Assembly (NCBI RefSeq): GCF_003987315.1
Contig: NZ_PIPI01000008.1
Span: 82,993-146,992, forward strand
Reading direction: 5' to 3'
Source: Aliidiomarina haloalkalitolerans
Lineage (GTDB): Bacteria > Pseudomonadota > Gammaproteobacteria > Enterobacterales > Alteromonadaceae
Length of the DNA stretch: 64,000 nt
Part shown: positions 50,670-57,682 of the stretch, piece after piece
Position numbering within the stretch: position 1 is the first letter of the stretch
Layout of the letters: each line of letters opens with the position of its first letter
The notes under the pieces: model-generated
Databases searched by the model: none
Told to the model about the DNA's origin: nothing
The model's input: the letters and a program-made list of their open reading frames with translations, nothing else
Translations under genes and position numbers: made by a program

Positions 50670-51116
50670 CTAAGCCCTGATACTACGCTGGATTGGAGCC
50701 TGTAATGAGATTAAGGTCTCGGTTGATTGAATCTCTTCAATAACCTGAAGCCGCTCAATAAGTAGCTTCTGCAAATCATCGATATTGCGCACCATGACTT
50801 TGATCAGCACGCTATATTGCCCTGTGGTGTAATAGGCTTCTGTTACTTCTGGTAAATTTTCTAGTTTTTTCAATGCAGTAGGATAATCACCCGCCTGCCG
50901 CAAAATTATGCCAATGAAGCAGGTGATGTCGTAGCCAAGTTTACGTGCATCAACCGTCGTTCGCGCACCCGTTATTACGCCTGCCTTTCGCAACTTTTCT
51001 ACTCGAACATGCACGGTCGCTGGCGACACACCATTGTCTTTCGCTATTTCGGCATAGGATAACCGCGCATTTTCAGTCAATGCATTAATGATGTTTTTAT
51101 CTAAATTATCGATCAT
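50670..51116 (-). CDS. asnC: AsnC/Lrp-family regulator AsnC
   Basis: The 148-residue regulator has an N-terminal winged helix-turn-helix (LSYAEIAKDNGVSPATVHVRVEKLRKAGVI) and a C-terminal RAM effector domain (PEVTEAYYTTGQYSVLIKVMVRNIDDL). It is divergent from asnA with a 157-bp intergenic region, the arrangement found in E. coli, where AsnC activates asnA when asparagine is low. Length is normal. Confidence 0.93.
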   Translation of the reverse strand: MIDNLDKNIINALTENARLSYAEIAKDNGVSPATVHVRVEKLRKAGVITGARTTVDARKLGYDITCFIGIILRQAGDYPTALKKLENLPEVTEAYYTTGQYSVLIKVMVRNIDDLQKLLIERLQVIEEIQSTETLISLQAPIQRSIRA

Positions 51117-51144
51117 TTAACCTAGCCCCTGTTTATCGAAACAC

Positions 51145-51163
51145 AAATAGAAAATATCTATTT
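51145..51163. promoter_or_regulatory. Candidate AsnC operator in the asnC-asnA intergenic region
   Basis: AAATAGA-AAATA-TCTATTT is a perfect 7-bp inverted repeat with an AT-rich centre. It resembles the Lrp/AsnC consensus of CTR-type half-sites around an AT core. It sits near the asnC start, where it could control both genes. Confidence 0.55.
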
Positions 51164-51273
51164 ATATTCATTTTGAACAGAATAAATTTAACACAAATCG
51201 ACTTCTTGCCAAACGCTATTGATTAAAATATCAAAATGACGATAAATAGAACAACGACAACAAGGAGCTCATT

Positions 51274-52239
51274 ATGAAAGCAAAATTTCTGACCAAGCAG
51301 CACGAAATTCGTTTTATTCGCACTACGTTTACCGATGAGCTTTGCCGTGCTTTGAATCTCGTGGAGGTGCAAGCGCCAATTCTAACTGACCCGCTAGACG
51401 GCACTCAGGACACGCTCTCCGGATACGAGCAAGCTGTTCAGGTGCCCGTTCGGTCGTTACAGCAATCGTTTGAAGTCGTGCACTCTTTAGCGAAGTGGAA
51501 ACGGCAGTTGTTAGCGCAATATGAATTTACTGCCGGCGAAGGAATTGTTACGCAAATGAAAGCGTTACGTCCAGATGAGGAGCAACTTTCGCCCATTCAT
51601 TCGGTGTACGTCGACCAATGGGACTGGGAGCAAGTCATCGCGGACCAGGCTCGCGACCAGAAAACCTTGCACCAAACAGTTGCAGCTATTTATAGCGCGT
51701 TAAGAAAAACCTTGAGCCTGTACCAGTCGCAATTTGATGCTCCGGAACTTCACGTACCAGAAAAAATTAAAATTCTGACAAGTGAAGAGCTTCGCTTAAG
51801 TTATCCGTCACTAACTTCTAAGGCCAGAGAACATGAGGCAGCTCGCGAATTCGGTGCAGTATTTGTTCAGAACATTGGTGGCGCTCTCGGTGACGGAAAA
51901 AGTCACGATGTGCGTGCGCCGGACTATGACGACTGGTCGCTAAACGGTGATATTTTGGTGTGGAACCCCATCCTCGAACAGTCACTCGAATTGAGCTCTA
52001 TGGGCATTCGAGTCGACCGCGCTGCACTAATTCGCCAATTGCAGATCGCCGGAAAGGCCGACAACGCACAGTTACCTTGGCACCAAAAACTACTCGCTGG
52101 TCAGCTACCGCAAACTATTGGCGGTGGTATCGGCCAGTCCCGCCTATGTATGTGGATGATGCAGCAACCGCATATTGGCTGTGTGCAGCATAGCGTTTGG
52201 TGTCCAACCACGCGCGAACGCTTCGCTGGAATCCTGTAA
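51274..52239 (+). CDS. asnA: Aspartate-ammonia ligase (asparagine synthetase A)
   Basis: The 321-residue cytoplasmic enzyme makes asparagine from aspartate, ammonia and ATP. Class II synthetase-like segments are visible: VQAPILTDPLDGTQDTLSG, ALRPDEEQLSPIHSVYVDQWDWE and GGGIGQSRLCMWMM. Length matches the AsnA family. An AAGGAG site lies just before the ATG, and asnC is divergent upstream. Confidence 0.97.
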   Translation: MKAKFLTKQHEIRFIRTTFTDELCRALNLVEVQAPILTDPLDGTQDTLSGYEQAVQVPVRSLQQSFEVVHSLAKWKRQLLAQYEFTAGEGIVTQMKALRPDEEQLSPIHSVYVDQWDWEQVIADQARDQKTLHQTVAAIYSALRKTLSLYQSQFDAPELHVPEKIKILTSEELRLSYPSLTSKAREHEAAREFGAVFVQNIGGALGDGKSHDVRAPDYDDWSLNGDILVWNPILEQSLELSSMGIRVDRAALIRQLQIAGKADNAQLPWHQKLLAGQLPQTIGGGIGQSRLCMWMMQQPHIGCVQHSVWCPTTRERFAGIL

Positions 52240-52247
52240 AAACGGGT

Positions 52248-52278
52248 GATTGATAATCATTCTTATTTGTGTTTAAAT
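52248..52278 (+). promoter_or_regulatory. Promoter with overlapping Fur box upstream of bfd
   Basis: TTGATA (52250-52255), 17 nt and TTAAAT (52273-52278) form the promoter. The stretch GATTGATAATCATTCTTATT (from 52248) matches a Fur box over the -35, consistent with induction of bfd at low iron. Confidence 0.75.
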
Positions 52279-52309
52279 GACACCATATTCACGAAGAAAT
52301 GGTGTCATT

Positions 52310-52543
52310 ATGTACGTTTGTCTATGTAAAGGTGTAACTGACAAGCAAATCCGCAAGGCCGTCGACGAAGGTGCTCGCTCAATCCGCGATCTGCGCCAGC
52401 AGTTCGGTGTCGGTTCGCAATGCGGTAAATGTACATGCTGCGCCCGCGATGTTTTGCACGAGGCACTGCACGCTCGCGCCGACGTCGTCCATGTCTATGT
52501 CCCCAGCCCTCAAGGCACCCTCGAAGTCGACATCGCCTACTAA
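52310..52543 (+). CDS. bfd: Bacterioferritin-associated ferredoxin
   Basis: The 77-residue 2Fe-2S protein reduces ferric iron in bacterioferritin to release it. The cluster cysteines are C4 and C6 (MYVCLCKGVT) and the pair in SQCGKCTCC. A longer in-frame extension to 52277 would overlap the promoter, so the ATG at 52310 is chosen; its ribosome site is weak. The C-terminal tail (about 20 residues) is longer than in E. coli. Two bacterioferritin genes follow after a repeat array. Confidence 0.92.
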   Translation: MYVCLCKGVTDKQIRKAVDEGARSIRDLRQQFGVGSQCGKCTCCARDVLHEALHARADVVHVYVPSPQGTLEVDIAY

Positions 52544-52560
52544 TTCCGCTCGCTCATTCT

Positions 52561-52714
52561 GCGCGCCCGGTAGGGACCGTAGCTGGAATGCCATTCCGGA
52601 CCGTAGCTGGAACGCCATTCCGGACCGTAGCTGGAATGCCATTCCGGACCGTAGCTGAAATGCCATTCCGGACCGTAGCTGGAATGCCATTCCGGACCGT
52701 AGCTGAAACGCTAA
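52561..52714. repeat. Six-unit GTAG-form array between bfd and bfr
   Basis: Six forward copies of GGACCGTAGCTGGAATG or close variants (two read CTGAAA) have identical CCATTCC linkers and a 24-bp period. A GCGCGCCCGGTAG module precedes the first. Confidence 0.95.
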
Positions 52715-52780
52715 CATTTTACTATTTAAGTAATTTCTACTACCCTAAACCTATACAATCTTCGTGTAGGAGTATGGTTC

Positions 52781-53245
52781 ATGCGTGGAAATTCGACAGT
52801 TATCGCTGCTCTCAATAAAGTTCTGACCCGAAAGCTTACAGCCATTAATCAATATTTCTTGCATGCACGTATGTTCAAGAACTGGGGTTTTGCCGAGCTA
52901 AACGATCACATTTACAAAGCTTCGATTAAAGAAATGAAGCATGCCGACGAAGTCATTGAGCGAATTTTGCTGCTCGACGGCCTACCGAATTTGCAAGAGC
53001 TCAGCAAACTTTACATCGGTGAAGAGCCGCACGAGATGTTGAAGCTCGACGATAAACTCCAAAGTGAAGACATTCGTTATATTCGAGACGCCATTAGTGT
53101 CTGTGAGGCGGAGAAAGATTTCGTTAGTCGTCAAATGCTTGCGGATATTTTGGAGCAACAGGAAAATCATCAAGACTGGCTCGACACGCAATGTAGCTTG
53201 ATTGATACGATCGGTATTGAAAATTATCTCCAACGTCAGCTGTAG
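52781..53245 (+). CDS. bfr: Bacterioferritin subunit, haem-binding type with defective ferroxidase site
   Basis: The 154-residue four-helix ferritin keeps the haem-ligand Met52 (KEMKHAD) plus E51 and H54. By alignment with E. coli Bfr numbering, position 18 is Lys, 94 is Gln and 127 is Gln (LEQQENH), so three ferroxidase ligands are lost. It should therefore provide haem-mediated iron release rather than oxidation. The partner subunit encoded 8 bp downstream has the complementary pattern, as in two-subunit bacterioferritins. A TAGGAG site precedes the ATG. Confidence 0.92.
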   Translation: MRGNSTVIAALNKVLTRKLTAINQYFLHARMFKNWGFAELNDHIYKASIKEMKHADEVIERILLLDGLPNLQELSKLYIGEEPHEMLKLDDKLQSEDIRYIRDAISVCEAEKDFVSRQMLADILEQQENHQDWLDTQCSLIDTIGIENYLQRQL

Positions 53246-53253
53246 GGGGCAAA

Positions 53254-53712
53254 ATGTCTAGTATTATCAAAGCATTAAATGGCCTTTTGGCTTGGGAACT
53301 AACCTCCATCGACCAATACACGCAGCACTCTGAATACTATGAAGACTGGGGGTTCAGTAAGTTGCACGCGCGCATCGCACATGAGGCGGAAGACGAGCGC
53401 GGACATGCAAAAATGCTAATTGAGCGCATTTTACTATTGGGCGGCAAGCCTGACATGGAAACGCGACACCCGCTACCGGACGCTGATACTGTGCCAGAAA
53501 TGATCGCAGCCGACCTCGAATTAGAACGCAAAAATGCGAGCGAACTCAAAGAAGCTATAGAACTTTGTGAGAAAAATCATGATTTTGTAAGTCGCGATAT
53601 GCTTGTTAGTATTCTTCGTGACACCGAAGAAGATCATGCGTATTGGCTACGCCAACAGTTACAACTCATCAGCCGCCTCGGCCTTGAAAGATATTTGCAG
53701 GCCATGATGTAA
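53254..53712 (+). CDS. bfr: Bacterioferritin subunit, ferroxidase-active type without haem ligand
   Basis: The 152-residue subunit retains the ferroxidase ligands: Glu15 (equivalent to E18), the Glu and His of DERGH (E51, H54), the Glu of DLELER (E94), and E and H of EEDHAYW (E127, H130). The haem-binding Met52 is Arg (DERGH instead of DEMKH). It probably oxidises Fe2+ in a mixed 24-mer with the preceding haem-type subunit. The Mrp antiporter genes start 11 bp downstream. Confidence 0.92.
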   Translation: MSSIIKALNGLLAWELTSIDQYTQHSEYYEDWGFSKLHARIAHEAEDERGHAKMLIERILLLGGKPDMETRHPLPDADTVPEMIAADLELERKNASELKEAIELCEKNHDFVSRDMLVSILRDTEEDHAYWLRQQLQLISRLGLERYLQAMM

Positions 53713-53723
53713 AGGGCGCGCTT

Positions 53724-54266
53724 ATGCAAACGCTGAGGCGCAGCTTTCTCTATGTCATTGTATTTTCGCTGTTTTGGTGGCTCCTAACCGGAGGAGTTGC
53801 GTACAGCTGGTGGTTTGGTGTGCCGGTGATCTTCGTGGCCTCTGCAATCGCAGTTAAACTCGAAAATAGCCGGCATTCGCTACATTTCAGCGCCATTCCT
53901 GAATTTTTGTGGCATTTCGCATCTCGTTCCATATTAGCGGGGTTCGATGTTGCCTATCGCACATTGCATCCAAAACTCCCGCTTAATCCAGGCTTAATCG
54001 AATATAAAATGCAGCTGCCCGCTGGTCGACCGCAAACGTTCTTTGCGGGAGTAATTAGCTTATTGCCCGGCACGCTTTCTGCATCTTTACACGCCAATAC
54101 AATTACGCTTCATGTCCTTGATACTTCGGAAAACCTTAAGGAAAGCCTGCTGCAGACCGAAACGGTCATCACTCGTCTTTTCGGACCGGGGCTGGAATCG
54201 CATTCGTGCTCGCCCGAAGGGACGGGGCTGGAATGCGAAGCAGGAAAAGAAAAGGAGGCGAAATGA
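53724..54266 (+). CDS. mnhE: Na+/H+ antiporter subunit E
   Basis: The 180-residue membrane protein matches MnhE/MrpE: an N-terminal helix pair, then PEFLWHFASRSILAGFDVAYR, NPGLIEYKM and VISLLPGTLSASLHANTITLHVLD. The last 30 residues (from about 152: GPGLESHSCSPEGTGLECEA) come from two dispersed repeats and extend the usual C-terminus. It is the first gene of the eight-gene Mrp operon and overlaps mnhF by 4 bp. Confidence 0.92.
   Translation: MQTLRRSFLYVIVFSLFWWLLTGGVAYSWWFGVPVIFVASAIAVKLENSRHSLHFSAIPEFLWHFASRSILAGFDVAYRTLHPKLPLNPGLIEYKMQLPAGRPQTFFAGVISLLPGTLSASLHANTITLHVLDTSENLKESLLQTETVITRLFGPGLESHSCSPEGTGLECEAGKEKEAK
54181..54240. repeat. Two repeats in the 3' end of mnhE
   Basis: A forward G-form copy is followed by a variant forward copy, CTCGCCCGAAGGGACGGGGCTGG. 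Both are inside the mnhE coding region and encode its C-terminal tail. Confidence 0.9.
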
Positions 54267-54625
54267 GTTTTCATGGTGTGATAATCTCCGCCGCGATTGT
54301 CCTTCTTTTCAGCTTGTTAGCCGGGCTTTGGCGCATCTGGCGCGGACCTGAATCTGCCGACCGAATGCTTGCAGCTCAACTGTTCGGTACCACCGGCGTG
54401 GCGCTCGTCGTCCTCTTAGCCGTTGCCATGCCTGATGTTGCTGGAGTTCTCGACGTTGCCCTAGTACTCGCATTGCTTGCGGCAGTAGCCATGATCGCAT
54501 TCGTCCGCCGCTTTAATTCACCGCATTCCAGTCCCGTCCCTTCGGGCGAGAACCAATCCCATTCCAGCTACGGTCCGCAATGCGAGCAGGCAAAATCAGA
54601 GGAGCACAAACATGACGCTCCTTAA
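54263..54625 (+). CDS. mnhF: Na+/H+ antiporter subunit F
   Basis: The protein starts at the ATG at 54263 (MSFHGVIISA), which overlaps the mnhE stop and follows AAGGAGG. It has three membrane helices with LWRIWRGPESADRMLAAQLFGTTGVAL, the MnhF signature. The C-terminal 30 residues (HSSPVPSGENQSHSSYGPQCE) are encoded by two reverse-orientation repeats and are not part of the usual family. It overlaps mnhG by 14 bp. Confidence 0.9.
   Translation: MSFHGVIISAAIVLLFSLLAGLWRIWRGPESADRMLAAQLFGTTGVALVVLLAVAMPDVAGVLDVALVLALLAAVAMIAFVRRFNSPHSSPVPSGENQSHSSYGPQCEQAKSEEHKHDAP
54521..54586. repeat. Two reverse repeats in the 3' end of mnhF
   Basis: CATTCCAGTCCCGTCCC with a TTCGGGCGAG module, then a reverse GTAG-form copy, all within coding sequence. 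The variant mirrors the one in mnhE. Confidence 0.9.
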
Positions 54626-54920
54626 CATTTTCCAGACGCTATTTATCACGATCGGCTGCTTATTTTTTCTTATAGGAACCATTGGGTTACTGCGATTTCC
54701 CGACGTATTAACTCGTATTCATGCACTCACGAAAGCGGATAATTTAGGGCTTGGTTTTATCGTTATCGGTTTAATCCCATCAATGAGCACTGCTGCCGAT
54801 ATTGCCAAACTCATTGTTTGTTGGGTATTAATTCTTGCAGCAAGCTCTGTTTCTGCATTTCTTGTTGCAAATCAGCACATTAAAAAGAGTAAGGAGTTTA
54901 AAGACCATGATGTGGTTTGA
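54612..54920 (+). CDS. mnhG: Na+/H+ antiporter subunit G
   Basis: The 102-residue membrane protein has three helices and the MnhG pattern: GCLFFLIGTIGLLRFPDVLTRIHALTKADNLG followed by LIVCWVLILAASSVSAFLVAN. It begins inside mnhF with GAGGAG upstream and overlaps mnhB by 14 bp. No repeat has entered it. Confidence 0.92.
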   Translation: MTLLNIFQTLFITIGCLFFLIGTIGLLRFPDVLTRIHALTKADNLGLGFIVIGLIPSMSTAADIAKLIVCWVLILAASSVSAFLVANQHIKKSKEFKDHDVV

Positions 54921-55950
54921 CCTTGCTCTTGGCCTAGGCCTAATCATTGCCGCCATCGGCGTGTTTCGCAGCGAAGATCTCTTTCGCGCGGTCGTACTAT
55001 TCGTAACCTTCGGCATCCTACTCGCACTGACCTGGTTGCGCTTGCAAGCGCCCGATTTAGCATTGGCCGAGGCTGCCATAGGAGCCGGCATTACCGGCGT
55101 ATTATTGCTCGATACCCTCGGCGTCTTCCGACAACACGAACAGGACATCAATCCACGAAGTAGTTCGCAGCTGCCGGACATAAGCAGGCAGTGGGCAGCA
55201 AACGTCCTCGCACTCATCGCCTGCATTTCCGCCGCCGGTTTGTTGGCCTGGAGTTTGTTCAACACTTTGAAAATGCCCGCACCACACCATAACTTGGTCA
55301 CAGTCGTTGAGGCGAATATTGCCTACAGCGGCGTCAGTCATGGCATCACAGCTGTGCTGCTGAATTTCCGCAGTTACGACACACTGCTCGAAGTTGCCGT
55401 GCTTTTAGTCGCCATTGTCATCGGTATCGGACTGCGCGAACGAGTTACTACTAGTGCTAATGCAACCTCTGACGAGGGCCAGTCAAAACTATCCGAGCCG
55501 CCAGCTTTGCTCACGAGTCTCGTGCGGCTTTTACTCCCACTTTTGTTAATCACCGCTATATTCGTCCTCTGGGCTGGCTCGACTCGACCCGGCGGTGCGT
55601 TTCAAGCCGGCGCACTTATTGCTGCGGCTGGTGTACTTGCACGGCTCGGTCAGATAGATATCGCTGCCCGGGTGACAACCATTCTGCGTCTAGGTCTCAC
55701 GCTTGGGGTCTTTATTTTCCTCATCGTCGCAGTAAGTCCAATGCTCACGGGTAAGCCCTTCTTAACTTATCCAGCTGGCTGGGAAGGCACTTTGATACTT
55801 CTCATTGAGTTTATGCTGACAATTTCTATCGGCTTGATTTTACTTAGCCTTTTTATTCAGGCACCCCGGCCCCGCATTCCAGCCCCGGTCCGGAATGCCA
55901 TTCCAGCTACGGGCCCTAATGCCGAAACCAACAAAGGCGGCGACCAATGA
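54907..55950 (+). CDS. mnhB: Fused DUF4040 (MbhD-like) and MnhB domain subunit
   Basis: This 347-residue subunit starts at 54907 (MMWFDLALGLGL). Its first part (FRAVVLFVTFGILLALTWLRLQAPDLALAEAAIGAGI) is the DUF4040/MbhD domain that in MrpA lies at the C-terminus. The second part (ITAIFVLWAGSTRPGGAFQAGALIAAAGVLA) is MnhB. A full-length MrpA is not present. The C-terminal tail (RPRIPAPVRNAIPATGPNAE) is encoded by two repeats. Its stop overlaps the start of mnhC. Confidence 0.85.
   Translation: MMWFDLALGLGLIIAAIGVFRSEDLFRAVVLFVTFGILLALTWLRLQAPDLALAEAAIGAGITGVLLLDTLGVFRQHEQDINPRSSSQLPDISRQWAANVLALIACISAAGLLAWSLFNTLKMPAPHHNLVTVVEANIAYSGVSHGITAVLLNFRSYDTLLEVAVLLVAIVIGIGLRERVTTSANATSDEGQSKLSEPPALLTSLVRLLLPLLLITAIFVLWAGSTRPGGAFQAGALIAAAGVLARLGQIDIAARVTTILRLGLTLGVFIFLIVAVSPMLTGKPFLTYPAGWEGTLILLIEFMLTISIGLILLSLFIQAPRPRIPAPVRNAIPATGPNAETNKGGDQ
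55874..55923. repeat. Two reverse repeats in the 3' end of the mnhB gene
   Basis: A reverse G-form copy and a reverse GTAG-form copy at 24-bp spacing encode IPAPVRNAIPATGPNA at the C-terminus of the subunit. Confidence 0.93.
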
Positions 55951-56246
55951 CGCTCTGGCTGGAAGCTTTCAACACAGACTTTTGGTACGCAATCGTCGGT
56001 GCGGTCTTGCTAGTACTCGCCCTCGGAGCCTTCATCACTAGCCGGCAGCTAATCAAAAAACTGTTAGCATTCAATATCATGGGTTCAGGCGTGTTCCTCA
56101 TCATGGTCGGCTTGGCGCAATATCAACACGGTCCCGATTCCGTGCCACAGGCACTCGTCCTCACCGGCATCGTGGTCGCAGTCGCCGCCACCGCACTCGC
56201 GCTCGTCCTCATCCGCAAATTTGTGCTCAAAGGGGGACAGCCATGA
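55947..56246 (+). CDS. mnhC: Na+/H+ antiporter subunit C (NuoK-like)
   Basis: The 99-residue protein has three membrane helices and the NuoK/MnhC pattern: LLAFNIMGSGVFLIMVG and VPQALVLTGIVVAVAATALALVLI. It starts at the ATG overlapping the mnhB stop and overlaps the next gene by 4 bp. Length is normal. Confidence 0.92.
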   Translation: MTLWLEAFNTDFWYAIVGAVLLVLALGAFITSRQLIKKLLAFNIMGSGVFLIMVGLAQYQHGPDSVPQALVLTGIVVAVAATALALVLIRKFVLKGGQP

Positions 56247-57682
56247 TCCCTCTGCTGCTCATTATTCCGCTAGTTTTCGCGCTACTCAGCGTGCTGCTGC
56301 CGCGCCTGCCGATTAAAGCCATCGCCATTCCCGGGCTAGTACTGCAGCTTATCGCCAGCATTCAGCTCAGCGTTCATACCTACAAACACGGCGCCAGCGA
56401 CTATGCGCTTGGCAGTTGGGAAGCACCTCTCGGAATCGCCCTGCACGCCAATGGTTTCACGGTGACCTTGCTCACACTCACCGCCTTCATCGCCATTGTT
56501 TGCGCCGTTTACGCCCTCATTTACCTAAAACGTTACGAGCACGAACAACGCTATTTTTGGCCATTATTCTGGTTCTTACTGGCGTCGCTCAACGGCATTT
56601 GGCTGTCGGGCGACCTTTTCAACCTCTACGTCGGCCTCGAACTACTCACTTTCAGCGCCGTCGGCATGGTCGCGCTCACTGCCAACAAAGCGTCGCTGCA
56701 AGCCGCCATCCGCTATTTATTCGCCGCACTGCTTGGCTCACTCGGCTACTTAGCCGGCGTCGCGCTGCTTTACGGCCAGTACGGCACCCTATCGATTCAA
56801 GAAATCGCACTCATCAGCACCAGCGACGCTCCCACGCAAGTCGCACTCGCCCTCATGACCGTCGGCTTGCTGATGAAAACCGCCATATTCCCGCTGCATT
56901 ACTGGTTGCCGCCCGCCCACGGTGGCGCGCTCGCACCGGTCAGCGCGCTGCTTTCCGCACTGGTCGTCAAAGCCAGTTTCTATATTCTAGCGGTACTTTG
57001 GTTGCAACTTGCGCCCGACGCCATCTCTCCAGCCGCCGCGCAAGTCCTTGGTGCACTTGGTGCCGGCGCCATTCTGTGGGGAAGTTGGTGCGCATTCCGC
57101 CAACCCGACATTAAAATGCTCGTGGCCTATTCAACGGTCGCCCAACTTGGCTACCTCATGTTCGTTTTTCCGCTCAGTATCGGCACCAGCGCGGCCGCTG
57201 CAGAGCTTGCCTGGCAAGGCACAGTGCTGCATTTACTCGCCCACGCTTTCGCCAAAGCCGCCATGTTCCTCAGCGTCGGCACACTCGTGCTCGCCATCGG
57301 TCATCAAGGCATCAAAGATCTCGCTGGCGTCAGTCATCGCGTGCCGCTGGCCTTGTTCTCATTCGGTTTGAGCGCCGTCAGCCTCATGGGGCTGCCCCCT
57401 AGTGGCGGCTTCAACGCCAAGTGGCTACTCTTGCAAAGCGCGCTGAGCAGCGGCCAATGGTGGTGGTTCATCTTCATTTTGGGCGGCGGCCTTCTCACCG
57501 CGGCCTACGTTTTTCGCGTTTTCAGCGTGTCGTTTATCGAAGAAGCCCGACATAAATTTGCGCCGACCCACTGGCTCCTCGACGTCAGTGCCCTCACCCT
57601 TGCCGCAGCCGCCATTTTGCTTGGCTTCGTCAGTCAGTGGCCACTCACTCTCATGGAACTCGTTCCGGGGGTGCAATCATGA
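56243..57682 (+). CDS. mnhD: Na+/H+ antiporter subunit D (proton-conducting, NuoM-like)
   Basis: The 479-residue antiporter-like subunit has about 14 helices. The helix-5 glutamate lies in NLYVGLELLTFSAVG and the helix-7 lysine in GLLMKTAIFPLHYWLPPAHGGA. KMLVAYSTVAQLGYLMF and HAFAKAAMFLSVG complete the proton channel pattern. It is the first of three NuoL/M/N paralogues in the operon and overlaps both neighbours. Confidence 0.92.
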   Translation: MIPLLLIIPLVFALLSVLLPRLPIKAIAIPGLVLQLIASIQLSVHTYKHGASDYALGSWEAPLGIALHANGFTVTLLTLTAFIAIVCAVYALIYLKRYEHEQRYFWPLFWFLLASLNGIWLSGDLFNLYVGLELLTFSAVGMVALTANKASLQAAIRYLFAALLGSLGYLAGVALLYGQYGTLSIQEIALISTSDAPTQVALALMTVGLLMKTAIFPLHYWLPPAHGGALAPVSALLSALVVKASFYILAVLWLQLAPDAISPAAAQVLGALGAGAILWGSWCAFRQPDIKMLVAYSTVAQLGYLMFVFPLSIGTSAAAAELAWQGTVLHLLAHAFAKAAMFLSVGTLVLAIGHQGIKDLAGVSHRVPLALFSFGLSAVSLMGLPPSGGFNAKWLLLQSALSSGQWWWFIFILGGGLLTAAYVFRVFSVSFIEEARHKFAPTHWLLDVSALTLAAAAILLGFVSQWPLTLMELVPGVQS

